Part shown: positions 22,901-33,378 of the stretch, in pieces
Position numbering within the stretch: the stretch's first letter is position 1
How the letters are laid out: every line of letters begins with the position of its first letter
Assembly: GCF_030272615.1 (NCBI RefSeq)
Contig: NC_081411.1
Span: 216,766,154-216,830,153 of the forward strand
Reading direction: 5' to 3'
DNA: 64,000 nt
Source: Cryptomeria japonica
Taxonomy: Eukaryota; Streptophyta; Pinopsida; Cupressales; Cupressaceae
Program-made: the position numbers and the translations under genes
Notes under the pieces: generated by a model
Database searches by the model: none
The model's input: only the letters and a program-made list of their open reading frames with translations
What the model was told of the DNA's origin: nothing

Positions 22901-23636
22901 AGCTTATGTTCTTAAGTGACTCCATCTCCATGATAGCTTTTACTTTTTCAAAATCTACCTTGATTCCACGAGCTGATATAATGTACCCAAGAATTTTTCT
23001 AGAGTTAACTCTAAATGCACATTTCTTTGGGTTCAATCTTAACTAATATTGTTCAAGCCTGTCAAAGATCTTGCCCAAGATATTCAAGTGTTCTTTCCTT
23101 GTATGATATTTTTCAAGTATGTCATTGACATGGTCTTCCATAAATGTATGCATCATGTCATGGAAAATTGTTGTCATGTCTCTCTGATAAGTTGCTCCTA
23201 CATTTTTAATACCAAATGGCATGACATTCCAGCAGTAAGTACCCCATGCACAAGTGAATGTTGTCTTTTCCTGATCTTCAAGGGAGATTTTTATTTGATT
23301 GTACCCCAAGAATCCATTCATTAAGGAAAACATCTCATGTCCTACTGATAAGTCTATAATTATATCAATGTTGGGCAGTGGGAAATCGTCTTTGGGACAT
23401 GCTTTGTTCAAATCCTTGAAGTTAGTGTAGACTCTTATGCTTTTATCCAGCTTTGACACTAGTAAAATGCTGGAGACCCACTATGGATAAGCAACAAGTC
23501 TTATGAAAGCCACATCTAATAGTTTCTTTAGCTCTGTTTTGACAAGGAGCATGATATGTGGATGCATCTTCCTTAGCTTTTGCTTAACTGGTTTCTCTTT
23601 TGGATCTACATTGAGATGGTGCATGATAAGATCTAG
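22901..23636 (-). pseudogene. Reverse transcriptase of the Tat element
   Basis: The open part 23043-23459 reads DLNKACPKDDFPLPNIDIII, SLMNGFLGYNQIKI, WNVMPFGIKNVGATYQR and MEDHVNDILEKYHTRKEHL. The upstream part (KQKLRKMHPHIMLLVK) runs to 23636. Two catalytic Asp positions are changed: the usual LMDGFSGYNQI is LMNGFLGYNQI, and the YVDD box is HVND. The domain order and spacing are otherwise normal. Stops occur near 23041, 23480 and 23636. Confidence 0.85.
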
Positions 23637-24548
23637 CTAAAGGCCTGGCATGTCTGCATAGGACCAAGAAAAATTTATCTTCCTTTGTTTGAAGAACTCT
23701 ATGTAGTCTTTCTTTTCTTCATTTGATAATGATGCAACAGGATGAAGGACCTTGGGATCCTTTGGTGTGCCAATGTTTATTACTTCTGTTGGCTCTATTA
23801 ATATAGCAAATCTCTCTTGAAAATATGTAGGGCGGGTGTCAAACTTTCCATCTTTTGGTGCCTCAAAGATTTTTTCAACGTCAAATATGTCCTTTATTTT
23901 TTGTCTTGATTGATCTAGTGTTGCCACAAAATGGTTTTCAGCACTAGGCCTTTTTCCTTGTTTTATTTCAATTTTATGACTGGATAGTTTGACACTCTCT
24001 TGACTGCAAAAAGTGTTACTTGATTCATCGATGGAAGATATCTTAGGTGTTATTGGTTCAATGGCATTAAGATATATGACTAAGTCATGATCATTGGAAA
24101 AGACATCCAATTCAAGATTTTCTAAGTTATCCCAATCAATTAGTTTTGGATGAAGCAGGGGTAGGTCATAGTCATCGTCATCATTGGGTATTTCAAGGTT
24201 CATGATGTAATAGTCATAGTTTGGTGTAGAGTAGGTAATGTCATAAATAGAACTCTCTTGAGGATAATCTCTCCCAAGTGTTTTCCAATTATCTCTATTG
24301 AAGTCGGGATGGTTATTTTGCAATTCACTCTCAAGTGACTCATTATCTAACATTTGTCCATCAAACGAATGAATTATATAGACACATACATCTTTGATAC
24401 TAAAGGTTCCCTCTGAGTCAATTTCATCAGATTCATTTGTGGCTTGAAGTTGACATACTTCTGCACATGGCATAGAGGATTTTGTTGTTGTTTTCTTTAC
24501 TAGATTATGCCTTCTTTCAAACTCAGCTTCTTCTGGACTAATAGTCAT
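23637..24548 (-). pseudogene. Linker between protease and reverse transcriptase
   Basis: A 303-codon open stretch with acidic low complexity (IPNDDDDYDLPLLHPKLIDW) ends in NFSWSYADMPGL, the conserved segment just before the reverse transcriptase of plant Ty3/gypsy elements. A stop follows directly (family members continue). It is the longest open piece left in this polyprotein and has no enzymatic motif of its own. Confidence 0.7.
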
Positions 24549-25461
24549 TCTTGCTTGAATTTATATTAGTTCTTCTATAGTTCTTCCATATCTTGGTGGT
24601 TCTTGCTCAATTCTTGATAAAGATCTAATATTCTATTGATCTTCTAATAATTGGTGAGCGACTTTTTCTGTTTCATGTGTTGTCACTTCTTGATCTTTCT
24701 CATTCTTGTTTTTGTGTTGTCTTGCATATGCCTCTTTTCTCTGAATCCTGAATTCTTCTTCATTTCTTTCCAGTTCTATTCTTTGTTTTGTGAAAAGTGT
24801 GTCTTCACTTGTATCAGCAATTTGTTCCTCGTCATTTTCTTCACGTGATATATTGGATAATGGATCTAGACCCCATTCATATTCATTCGAATCTATCTTT
24901 GAATCATTGTCTAGAATCACACCACTATATTTGATAGGGATGTTATATGGTGAGAATAGTTCCCTTTTTTCCCATTTGTTCTTTCACTATTTCTGGAATA
25001 TCTTGATCAGGTTCCATGCTTGTGTGTACTCTTTGGACTTGTTTGTAAGATTCTTCTTCTCTATTGATAGCAAGTTCTTCCTGTTGTCTCTCATATTCTT
25101 CTTGTTTCTATTTGTTGGCTATTGTTTTTGCTACTTGATGTAGCCTTTCTTGCCATGGTTCTTCCTTAGGAATTGCTTTATTTCTCCACTTTAGGTGTTG
25201 ATAATTGTGATTCTTTTGTTTTGATTTAGAATACCCAAGTCCTGATTTATCTTCCTTAGATTGTGTGTGAGGACAAATGGGTTTTGAGATACCCTCCTGA
25301 CGCTTTCCAAGTAGTCCTTTTCCTTAATATCCCATCGTTTGCATGATTTTGTAACCATTACCATATTGCTCTATGGGAATACTAACTTCTACAACTGTTG
25401 CTATAGTTTCATTTTAATCTTTGTACAACTAGCTAAGAATGTCCTTGTCTTCAGTTTCTTC
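24549..25461 (-). pseudogene. Charged, coiled-coil-like part of the Tat polyprotein
   Basis: 24633-24920 is rich in Glu, Lys and Arg (RIELERNEEEFRIQRKEA), with helix-forming character. The rest is broken by stops. It falls between the protease and the linker. The plus-strand frames at 24651-24848 and 24790-25143 are shadows of this charged stretch. Confidence 0.5.
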
Positions 25462-26083
25462 TTAAAGTGGTTGAGCATTTGTAGGTTTTCCATATGTTTT
25501 AGGTGAAAGTGGTAAAGAGTACTTCCCCCTTCCTTCATCATTTAATTTGATCTTTTTCTCAAATTTTTCCCATAATTTTTCTTGAGTTTCCTTGGTGGGA
25601 TAGACTGCTTCTCTATTATGTGAAACTCTTGCATCTTGTGTTGGTTTTAGATTATTGCAATATTGGCTGGAGTTTGCTACTATAGTGATTTCTTGTCCAT
25701 TATGAGGAAACTTAACATATTGATGATATGTAGAAGGAACTGCTTGCATGTCATGAATCCATGGTCTTCCCAAAAGAATGTTATAAGATAGATTCAAATC
25801 CAGAACCTGGCACAATGTATCTCTTTCTACTGGTCCCTTTTTGATTGGCAACACCACAGTCCCTTTAGAAGAACACTCTTCTTCATCATAAGACTTGATG
25901 GTTATTTTCTTCTTTAGATCCACTGCATTCTTTGAATATCCCAAAGCCTTTATTAAACTTAATGAACAAATGTTCAAGCCAACTCCACCATCTATGAGTA
26001 CGCATTTCACATGGGTTGTATGAATGGTGACTTCAATATGTAGGGGAGCATTATGAGGGTTTTGTAAGGATGTGTCATCATTT
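25462..26083 (-). pseudogene. Aspartic protease of the Tat element
   Basis: The motif KCVLIDGGVGLNICSLSLIK carries the active-site Asp in the D-G-G form common in this lineage, and SYNILLGRPWIHDMQAVPS is the conserved second half. The enzyme cuts the polyprotein. 182 codons are open. The frame ends at 25462 where other members continue, and a stop separates it from the end of gag at 26084. Confidence 0.8.
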
Positions 26084-27080
26084 TTAGAAAAAAGATAAGC
26101 AATGAGGGGCTATGAGGTGCTCCACCATGTTTTGGAATTGATCCACATCCAGGTCGTATGAGACCGTTGTTTCTGCTAGAGCTCTCTCCAATATTTCCTT
26201 ATGCATAGGTGAAACTTTTAGGAGCTCTAAAATTGATATTTGGGCAGGTATCTTTTGTAATTGTTCCACTAAGTTGTATTGTTGTGAAGTGGATGATGAT
26301 TCATTTGTTATACTCGGAAATGTAACCTTTGCTTTGCCTTTAGTGATGGTGTTGATCGGTTCTGAAGGTGTTTTGTCTTTGGCAATGATGACATTTACCA
26401 CATCATCATATGTGTAAGTATAGTTTACCTTGGATTTGCCTTGTCATCCTTTGAGTTGGATTGTTCACCTTTTTCATAATTTGGGAATGGAGTTTTGAAT
26501 GCTAGATGTGATTCATTCATTTTATGAAAATCCATTGTGATAGTTCCATTATCAATTAAGTCTTGAATAAGGTGCTTCAATCTCTGACAATCATTGGTTT
26601 GGTGTCCTTTATTTCGATGATAGTTGCAAAAATGATTGTCATTCCACCAATTTGGTTTGACTTGAGGCTCATAATTTCTTGCTTTTGGTAAGCTAAACAA
26701 TTTATTCGCAAGAAGAGTCTTCAAAGTTGATTCCAATGGTTCCCTAATGTGTGTGAATTTCCTGTAGGGATTATAGAAGAAAGACTTGGGTTTACCGTTC
26801 TCTTGATTGTTGTTGTTTGGTACTTGAGTTGATAAGTTAAAGATTGGTTGTTGTTTGGAAGCATTGTTATAATTATTTCCTCTATTGGTAACATTTTTAT
26901 TCTTTGACCAAAATTTAGGTTTGTCGTTGTTATTGTTAACATTGTTGTTGTTGTTGTGATTGTTGTTGTAGGAACTGTTGTAAATTTTTAACTCTCCTTT
27001 CTTTACCATTTCATCCTCTATCTTTAGACCATTCTCAATCATTTTAGCAAAAGTAGGACATTTCAATTTGAGACGATAAC
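26084..27080 (-). pseudogene. Gag, 3' part, with zinc knuckle
   Basis: Starts at the insertion point of the nested element. It reads RLKLKCPTFAKMIENGLKIE, an Asn-rich region, then FCNYHRNKGHQTNDCQRLKH, a C-x2-H-x4-H-x4-C knuckle of the Tat type that binds RNA. After a stop, 26084-26401 holds LVEQLQKIPAQISILELLK, the conserved region before the protease. The Asn run at about 26900-26960 is encoded by an AAC/AAT repeat. Confidence 0.85.
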
Positions 27081-28421
27081 TGTCACAACCCTCCTTTATC
27101 ACTTTTTGATTTGATACAATCCTATCATATTTTTGGTTGAGCTATTGAAAATAATTGAATGAATATTATAAAAGAATAAATAATAGACCCACACACACAC
27201 ACTTGGAGAATATAATTCAAAAGGCATTATTTATTTTCTTATTTTCCCATTCCCAATTATGGCACATGTTGTAGGAGAAATTAGAAGCTTCTAGAGGAAT
27301 CTTCAACACCTTGCATGTAACTCCCCCACTAGGATTTTAATCAATTTTGCATGAGTCCAATATTGGAAAAGAATCTCATTCTTAATAAATTTCTCTAGAT
27401 AGTAGAATTAAGGGACTTTTCCTATATATTGTATGCAAGTTTTCAAAAGTGGGAGTTGGTTATTCTTTGAAGAAAGTTTTCTCAAATAGTTGTTTTGGTA
27501 GTCATATTTTCATTTTGGAGAATAGTTAAGGTTGTTTTGGAGAAATTTTTCCAAGCTTGAAAGGATCAAGGGAGGCTAATTGAAGAATTCAGAGGGGATT
27601 CTAACTTCAAGTTGCAAGTATCCAGGTTCTTTTAATTTATTTTATTTTATTTTATTTGAATCATGCATCTTATTCTTGATGTGAATTAGACTAGTAAAAA
27701 TCTTGTTTCAATTCCTTGCTGAGAATTAGATCTTGTCTCAATTCTTGTCATGAATTAGATTAATAAAATGATCTTGTTTCAATTCCTTGTTGAGAATTAA
27801 ATTAATCTTCTTTCAATTCCTTGTTGAGAATTAGATTAATCTTGTTTCAATTTCTTGTTGTGAATTAGATTAATTTAATAAAATCTTGTTTTAGATAATT
27901 GATGTGAATTAGATTAGATAAATAAAATCTCATTCATATTCTTGTTGTGAATTAGATTAAAGAAATAAAATCTTGTTTCAAACTCAAAAATCCTTTATCT
28001 CTATAAATAATTTCTTTCTCTACCCATATAATCATTGTATTAAGAAATCTCACTATGTGATATAGTACTTCAAGTAGGAATTCTTCTCAAATTTATTGTA
28101 TAAAATCCCTGTAGAAATATTATCTTGTTATTTATTTAATTTCAGAAATCTCTCTCTGTGAATATCAATTTCCTGGAAATCACAACAAAAATTTTATTAT
28201 CTCAAAGGCAGATTGTTGAATATGATCTCTGTGAAATCAAAGATTTATACATGTACCTATCTCTAAGGAGATTTAGCTCTTTGTTGTATTGCTGCCTTGA
28301 ATTCAAGAGCAGTGTATTCCCTGGGCTCTGTGAGATCATCTAAATTAAATTTCCTCTATTATCTTCCATGTGTGTGAATAGATACTTATTTTTTTTAAAT
28401 ATATATAATAACATTGTTACA

Positions 28422-28456
<35 letters not shown>

Positions 28457-28524
28457 CACATTAAAAACTTAATGAAAAAATAATAATTTAAATGCAAAAA
28501 AAAAATGAATGTCGGTCAACACAG

Positions 28525-28710
28525 GTGGGGAGGCAGGTAGTACACTGCCGGGGAGGGGTACTCCCCACTACCCCCTGTGGTCACTGTTACGGTAGTGGCC
28601 GCAGAGGGTAGTGGAGGGGACCACGACTGTCCCCTCATCACTGTGGCCCTGTACTTGTAGGTCCGTAGTGGTGATGGGACCCGTGGGCCCCCACTCCCAT
28701 TTGGCTTTTA
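28525..28710. other. G/C-rich, hairpin-prone segment of the LTR
   Basis: An island of ggggaggggtactccccactacccc type sequence in AT-rich surroundings. Complementary runs (ggggagg/ccccact, gtagtgg/ccactac) could fold. The same segment occurs in the other LTR at about 33500-33690. Confidence 0.5.
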
Positions 28711-30310
28711 AAAGCCACTACAAATTTAAAACTCTCGACCAATATGAAATTTGTTAACTTTTTTTTTTATATAATTTTAGTTAAATTTTTAACTTAGATA
28801 AATTTGTAATTTAATCACCTTTAGTAAATTTATAATTAATTTACCTTTAGTAAAATTTTAATTGTAAATTAAATTATATACAAATTTTTTTGAATCCTTC
28901 AATCTATTTAAGATTTGTTGGGTCACTTAGTTGGCATTTTAGATTCATTAGAAACAATTAAATTCATATCATTATGATTAGTCCAAAATTGGTCTAATGT
29001 CTAAACCGATTACTATTTTTGAACTAGTGACTCTATAAATGAATATTCTCATGGTAGAAATAAACACATTGCTTAACCTTGCATGTAACTTACACTATCC
29101 TTGCTGCATGTGAATTACTTATATATTAATTGCATTTATTGACATCTTCATAATCTCCATGCAAGTTACGCGTTTAATTATTAATATGCAAGCTTCATAA
29201 TTGTCAATATTATGCCAGTTATATTTCAAGTTTTGAATATTAAATAATTTAGTTATGGTTTTTTTTAATTCCACGTGGTTCATCAAGTAGTTGTTTCAAT
29301 TAATTAAGCTTTGCAATGTCTAATTATACACATTCAATTCATAATTGTTTCAAGTATGATGTTTTTCATAGCTTCTTAGTTAGTAAACTAAATAAAGGAA
29401 GTCGAAAAACCAAAACCTACTAGCATTCGGTATATACAGTGCCTCTGGGTAATGTCGTCATGTTGAACTACTATACTTAACACCTAATAAAGCTACATCA
29501 ACGACGTCTATGGCATCATCCCTATAAATAATCGGGGAGTAATAAGGGACACTTGGAAGTTAAAAATTCAAGGGGAAGGTAATCCCCCTTGGATCGATAA
29601 TCTAATAAGATAATCCTTAAATGATTTTACATCCACTGAGTTAAACCATAGTAAACCCCTGTTAGGGTTGATTGAGTGAAATGCTTTTATGAAATTGATT
29701 TAATCTTGAAGAGATATTGGCGATTGACAATTGGGTCAAGGGTGATGCTTATGATAGGTATTAGGATGTAGTTGTTTAGGCCACAAACAATAGGCCATCT
29801 TGAGCCTTGGTTTAACTGCTACCACTGTGGGTAGCAACCGTAGAGAAACTATCTGGGACATTGACCCTAGAAAGGGTTGCGTACCCACTAATCAATTTAC
29901 ATCAAACCATAGACTAGAAAATAGAACTACATACTTTACCCCTTGATCCCATGCCGAAACGGGTATGTAGTCAGTCTTCGGATGAAGTTGTCCCTAGTAC
30001 TCAGGCATTCATGGATGGGGTCTAGGTTTGGTAAGAAGGAGGATTGAGTAGAATCCTAATTTAAAATATAAGTATAATAAAAAGGAAAAAGTAATTCAAT
30101 GCATACTCAGAAGGAATCCCGTATGGATTCGCTTGACTTCCCGAGGCTGAGCCAAATTTTGAGGTGGAATTCAAGCTTGTATTATGTTATTTTGATTTCT
30201 CTAAAGGACGACAACTTCAGTGCACTCCTGTTAGAAGAGTGTAGTACTTACTGAGTGACTTAGGACCCGAATGGTCCCGATGAGTCTAAGTCTCTAGCTA
30301 GAGCACCTCC

Positions 30311-30470
30311 TATCCCGATTGGATAGATGCCTACCCTGTACGGGTAGATGCCTATCCCATATTGGATAGATGAAACCTTATGTCCCGTATGGATAGATGC
30401 CTAACCCATATGGTTAGATGCTCATCCTGAATGGATGAATGCCTAATCCAATGGATGGATGCCCAGAGTA
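30311..30470 (+). repeat. Tandem repeat of ~20-27 bp (GGATAGATGCCTA unit)
   Basis: Units of the form TATCCCGTATGGATAGATGCC follow one another with substitutions. Each unit has internal complementarity (atcc...ggat). The matching array lies at about 35300-35455 in the second LTR, close to the LTR end and primer site. Confidence 0.7.
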
Positions 30471-30561
30471 TGCGATTGAATCAAACACAAATGATTAAAT
30501 TAAACAAAAAAAAAGAGAATGGTCAAATTTTGTTGGGTTAAGTAAGGTGGGTTATTACATG

Positions 30562-30573
30562 TGGTATCAAAGC
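30562..30573 (+). other. Primer-binding site of the nested element
   Basis: TGGTATCAAAGC, one base different from the standard initiator tRNA-Met site TGGTATCAGAGC, two bases after the LTR end. Confidence 0.8.
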
Positions 30574-30708
30574 AAAGGTTCAAAACTAGGCCTTGTGCTT
30601 ACTTCAACTTACACAACTAAGGGAATGTCTTGCAATGTTAGATATTAAATTATAAAATCTTAAATCAAGAACTAACTACATAATTTAATTTTTAGGTAAA
30701 ACCCTAGA

Positions 30709-31790
30709 ATGGCTACAGGAAGAGGAAGAGGAAGAGGAAGCAGTAATGGAAGACGTACTACCACTAGGAGACAAAGGGAAGCTAACCATGAGGAAAATGA
30801 TGAAGAAAACCATGAAGGAAACCATGAGGAAGACCATGAAGGGGATCAACATAACCCAGGGAATAACAAAGATGGGGTCGAGGCTATAATCAACCTGCTA
30901 ACCGAACAAAGGGATAAAATCAACTTCCTAGAGCAATCAATGTAGGACCTTAGGGCAAGGCAGAATGGCATTGAAAATCAAAGTGGTACTACAAATGGGA
31001 ACCTTGGTAGCAATCAGGGGAATATGATGGGCAATAGAAAAGAAAACAACATATTGGAACTCTCTAAGGATTTAAAAAAAATCACCCCTCCTAAGTTCGA
31101 TGGGAGGAAAATTGGTGAAGGAGCTGAGAATTGGTTAAATGAAATGGAAAAGTATTTTGAACTAAGAGATTTTAGTGAAACAATCAAGGCCTTATGGGTT
31201 CCTATCAACTCACAGAGGAGGCAGCTAGTTGGTGGACCAACACCAAGGAGCAAAATGGGTATAGCAGGGATACGATCACATGGGATCAATTTGTTCACCA
31301 CTTCCGAAAAAGGTGGCTCCCTCAATTGTTCTTTGATGAGAAGGTGACAAAATTCCATAATCTACGAAAAGGGCCCCTATCAGTCCAACAATATTGTGAT
31401 AAGTTCGCCAAGTTGCTTAAGTACGTACCTATGTACCAAAAAGATGAAGAAGGTCAAGCGAGGAAGTTCATTTTAGGACTAAATACCAACATAGGGGCAG
31501 AGGTCGACATGCATGGACCCAAAAACATGAATGAAGTACTTGAAAAGTCCCTAAGGCAAGAGAGGAAGATTCAAACACTAGCAGGGCAGAACTATAATGG
31601 GAACCACTCTTTTAAAAGGAAGCATGAATTCAAGGGGAACACTAACTTCAACAAGAGTCAAAGGGATAATTCTTCCGAAAGAAGACCACCCCTTAATCAA
31701 TATCAAAGGAATGGAAATGGTAGTAATAATGATAGAGCCATTCAAAATCTTGGAGAGGCGCCAGTGCCAATTGCGCAACAAAGAGGTTGA
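30709..31790 (+). pseudogene. Gag of the nested chromovirus derivative
   Basis: The ATG at 30709 follows the primer site by 135 bases. The N-terminus is Gly/Arg-rich then acidic (EENDEENHEGNHEEDHEGD). A TAG at 30943-30945 interrupts the frame, which continues to about 31190 (ITPPKFDGRKIGEGAENWLN). A shift there moves it to the frame of 31194-31790: LTEEAASWWTNTKEQN, WDQFVHHFRKRWLPQLFFDE and GPLSVQQYCDKFAKLLKYVP. These mark the Retrotrans_gag domain. The C-terminus is basic and Asn-rich, without a CCHC knuckle before the frame ends. Gag forms the particle that packages RNA. Confidence 0.85.
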
Positions 31791-31895
31791 TCAATGCAAA
31801 GTACAATGGAATCAGTATGATGAAAAGAATGCCACGTGGGAAGATACTAGGGAAATGTAAGAGTTGTTTCCTTTTTGGTTTTAAACTAATCATGA
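31740..31895 (+). pseudogene. Chromodomain remnant fused directly after gag
   Basis: In the frame of 31597-31860 the sequence QLRNKEVDQCKVQWNQYDEK is followed by NATWEDTREM, a TAA, then ELFPFWF and a stop. This matches the end of the integrase chromodomain region of plant chromoviruses (pattern LRN.....VKV.W......ATWE...M...FP..F). Chromodomains direct integration to heterochromatin. Here it follows gag within a few bases, so the whole pol between them was deleted. The gag frame and the chromodomain frame differ, so no fusion protein is made from this copy. Confidence 0.75.
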
Positions 31896-31949
31896 ACTAT
31901 AGACTCTTTTGGATACATTCAATAAGTGCATCGAGACGATGCACAAATT

Positions 31950-31962
31950 AAGGGGGGGAGGA
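31950..31962 (+). other. Polypurine tract of the nested element
   Basis: aagggggggagga directly before TGTCACAACC, the start of the 3' LTR. Confidence 0.85.
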
Positions 31963-33303
31963 TGTCACAACCCTCCTTTATCACTTTTTGATTTGATACA
32001 ATCCTATTATATTTTTGGTTGAGCTATTGAAAATAATTGAATGAATATTATAAAAGAATAAATAATGGACCCACACACACACACTTGGAGAATATAATTC
32101 AAAAGGCATTATTTATTTTCTTATTTTCCCATTCCCAATTATGGCACATGTTGTAGGAGAAATTAGAAGCTTCTAGAGGAATCTTCAACACCTTGCATGT
32201 AACTCCCCCACTAGGATTTTAATCAATTTTGCATGAGTCCAATATTGGAAAAGAATCTCATCTTAATTAATTTCTCTAGATAGTGGAATTAAGGGATTTT
32301 TCCTATATATTGTATGCAAGTTTTCAAAAATGGGAGTTGGTTATTCTTTGAAGAAAGTTTTCTCAAATAGTTGTTTTGGTAGTCATATTTTCATTTTGGA
32401 GAATAGTTAAGGTTGTTTTGGAGAAATTTTTCCAAGCTTGAAAGGATCAAGGGAGGCTAATTGAAGAATTCAGAGGGGATTCTAACTTCAAGTTGCAAGT
32501 ATCCAGGTTCTTTTAATTTATTTTATTTTATTTTATTTGAATCATGCATCTTATTCTTGTTGTGAATTAGATTAGTAAAAATCTTGTTTCAATTCCTTGC
32601 TGAGAATTACATCTTGTCTCAATTCTTGTTGTGAATTAGATTAATAAAAAGATCTTGTTTCAATTCCTTGCTGAGAATTAGATTAATCTTCTTTCAATTC
32701 CTTGCTAAGAATTAGATTAATCTTGTTTCAATTTCTTGCTGTGAATTAGATTAATTTAATAAAATCTTGTTTTAGATACTTGTTGTGGATTAGATTAGAT
32801 AAATAAAATCTCGTTCATATTCTTGTTGTGAATTAGATTAAAGAAATAAAATCTTGTTTCAAACTCAAAAATCCTTTATCTCTATAAATAATTTCTTTCT
32901 CTATGCATATAATCATTGTATTAAGAAATCTCACTAGGTGATATAGTACTTCAAGTAGGAATTCTTCTTAGATTTATTGTATAAAATCCCTGTAGAAATA
33001 TTATCTTGTTATTTATTTAATTTCAGAAATCTCTCTCTATGAATAGCAATTTCTTGGAAATCACAACAAAAAATTTATTATCTCAAAGGCAGATTGTTGA
33101 ATATGATCTCTGTGAAATCAAAGATTTATACATGTACCTTTCTCTAAGGAGATTTAGCTCTCTGTTGTATTGTTGCCTTGAATTCAAGAGTAGGGTATTC
33201 CCTGGGCTCTGTGAGATCATCTGAATTAAATTTCCTCTATTATCTTCCATGCCTATGAATAGGTACTTATTTTTTTTTAAATATATATAATAACATTGTT
33301 ACA

Positions 33304-33378
<75 letters not shown>

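Larger units (their letters stand above)
27081..30559 (+). repeat. 5' LTR of the nested chromovirus derivative (3.48 kb)
   Basis: Exceptionally long LTR. It contains tandem copies of a roughly 40 bp unit, atcttgtttcaattccttg plus a gaattagattaat part (about 27690-27980), an (AT)n run near 28423-28455, a G/C-rich segment (28525-28710), candidate TATA boxes (ctataaataa near 28012 and 29523, ctataaatga near 29034), and a roughly 25 bp tandem repeat at 30311-30470. No convincing gene is inside; 28158-28343 is open in both LTR copies but resembles nothing. Confidence 0.9.

Noticed and set aside
24651-25143. Plus-strand frames rich in Phe and Cys that could look like membrane proteins
   Set aside because: Shadows of the Glu/Lys-rich minus-strand polyprotein segment.
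28158-28343. 61-codon frame nearly identical to 33039-33224, suggesting a conserved small gene
   Set aside because: Both lie at the same place in the two LTRs of one element, so their similarity needs no selection.
30311-30470. Possible CRISPR-like array (spaced palindromic units)
   Set aside because: Units are contiguous and diverged with no unique spacers, and the DNA is a plant LTR.
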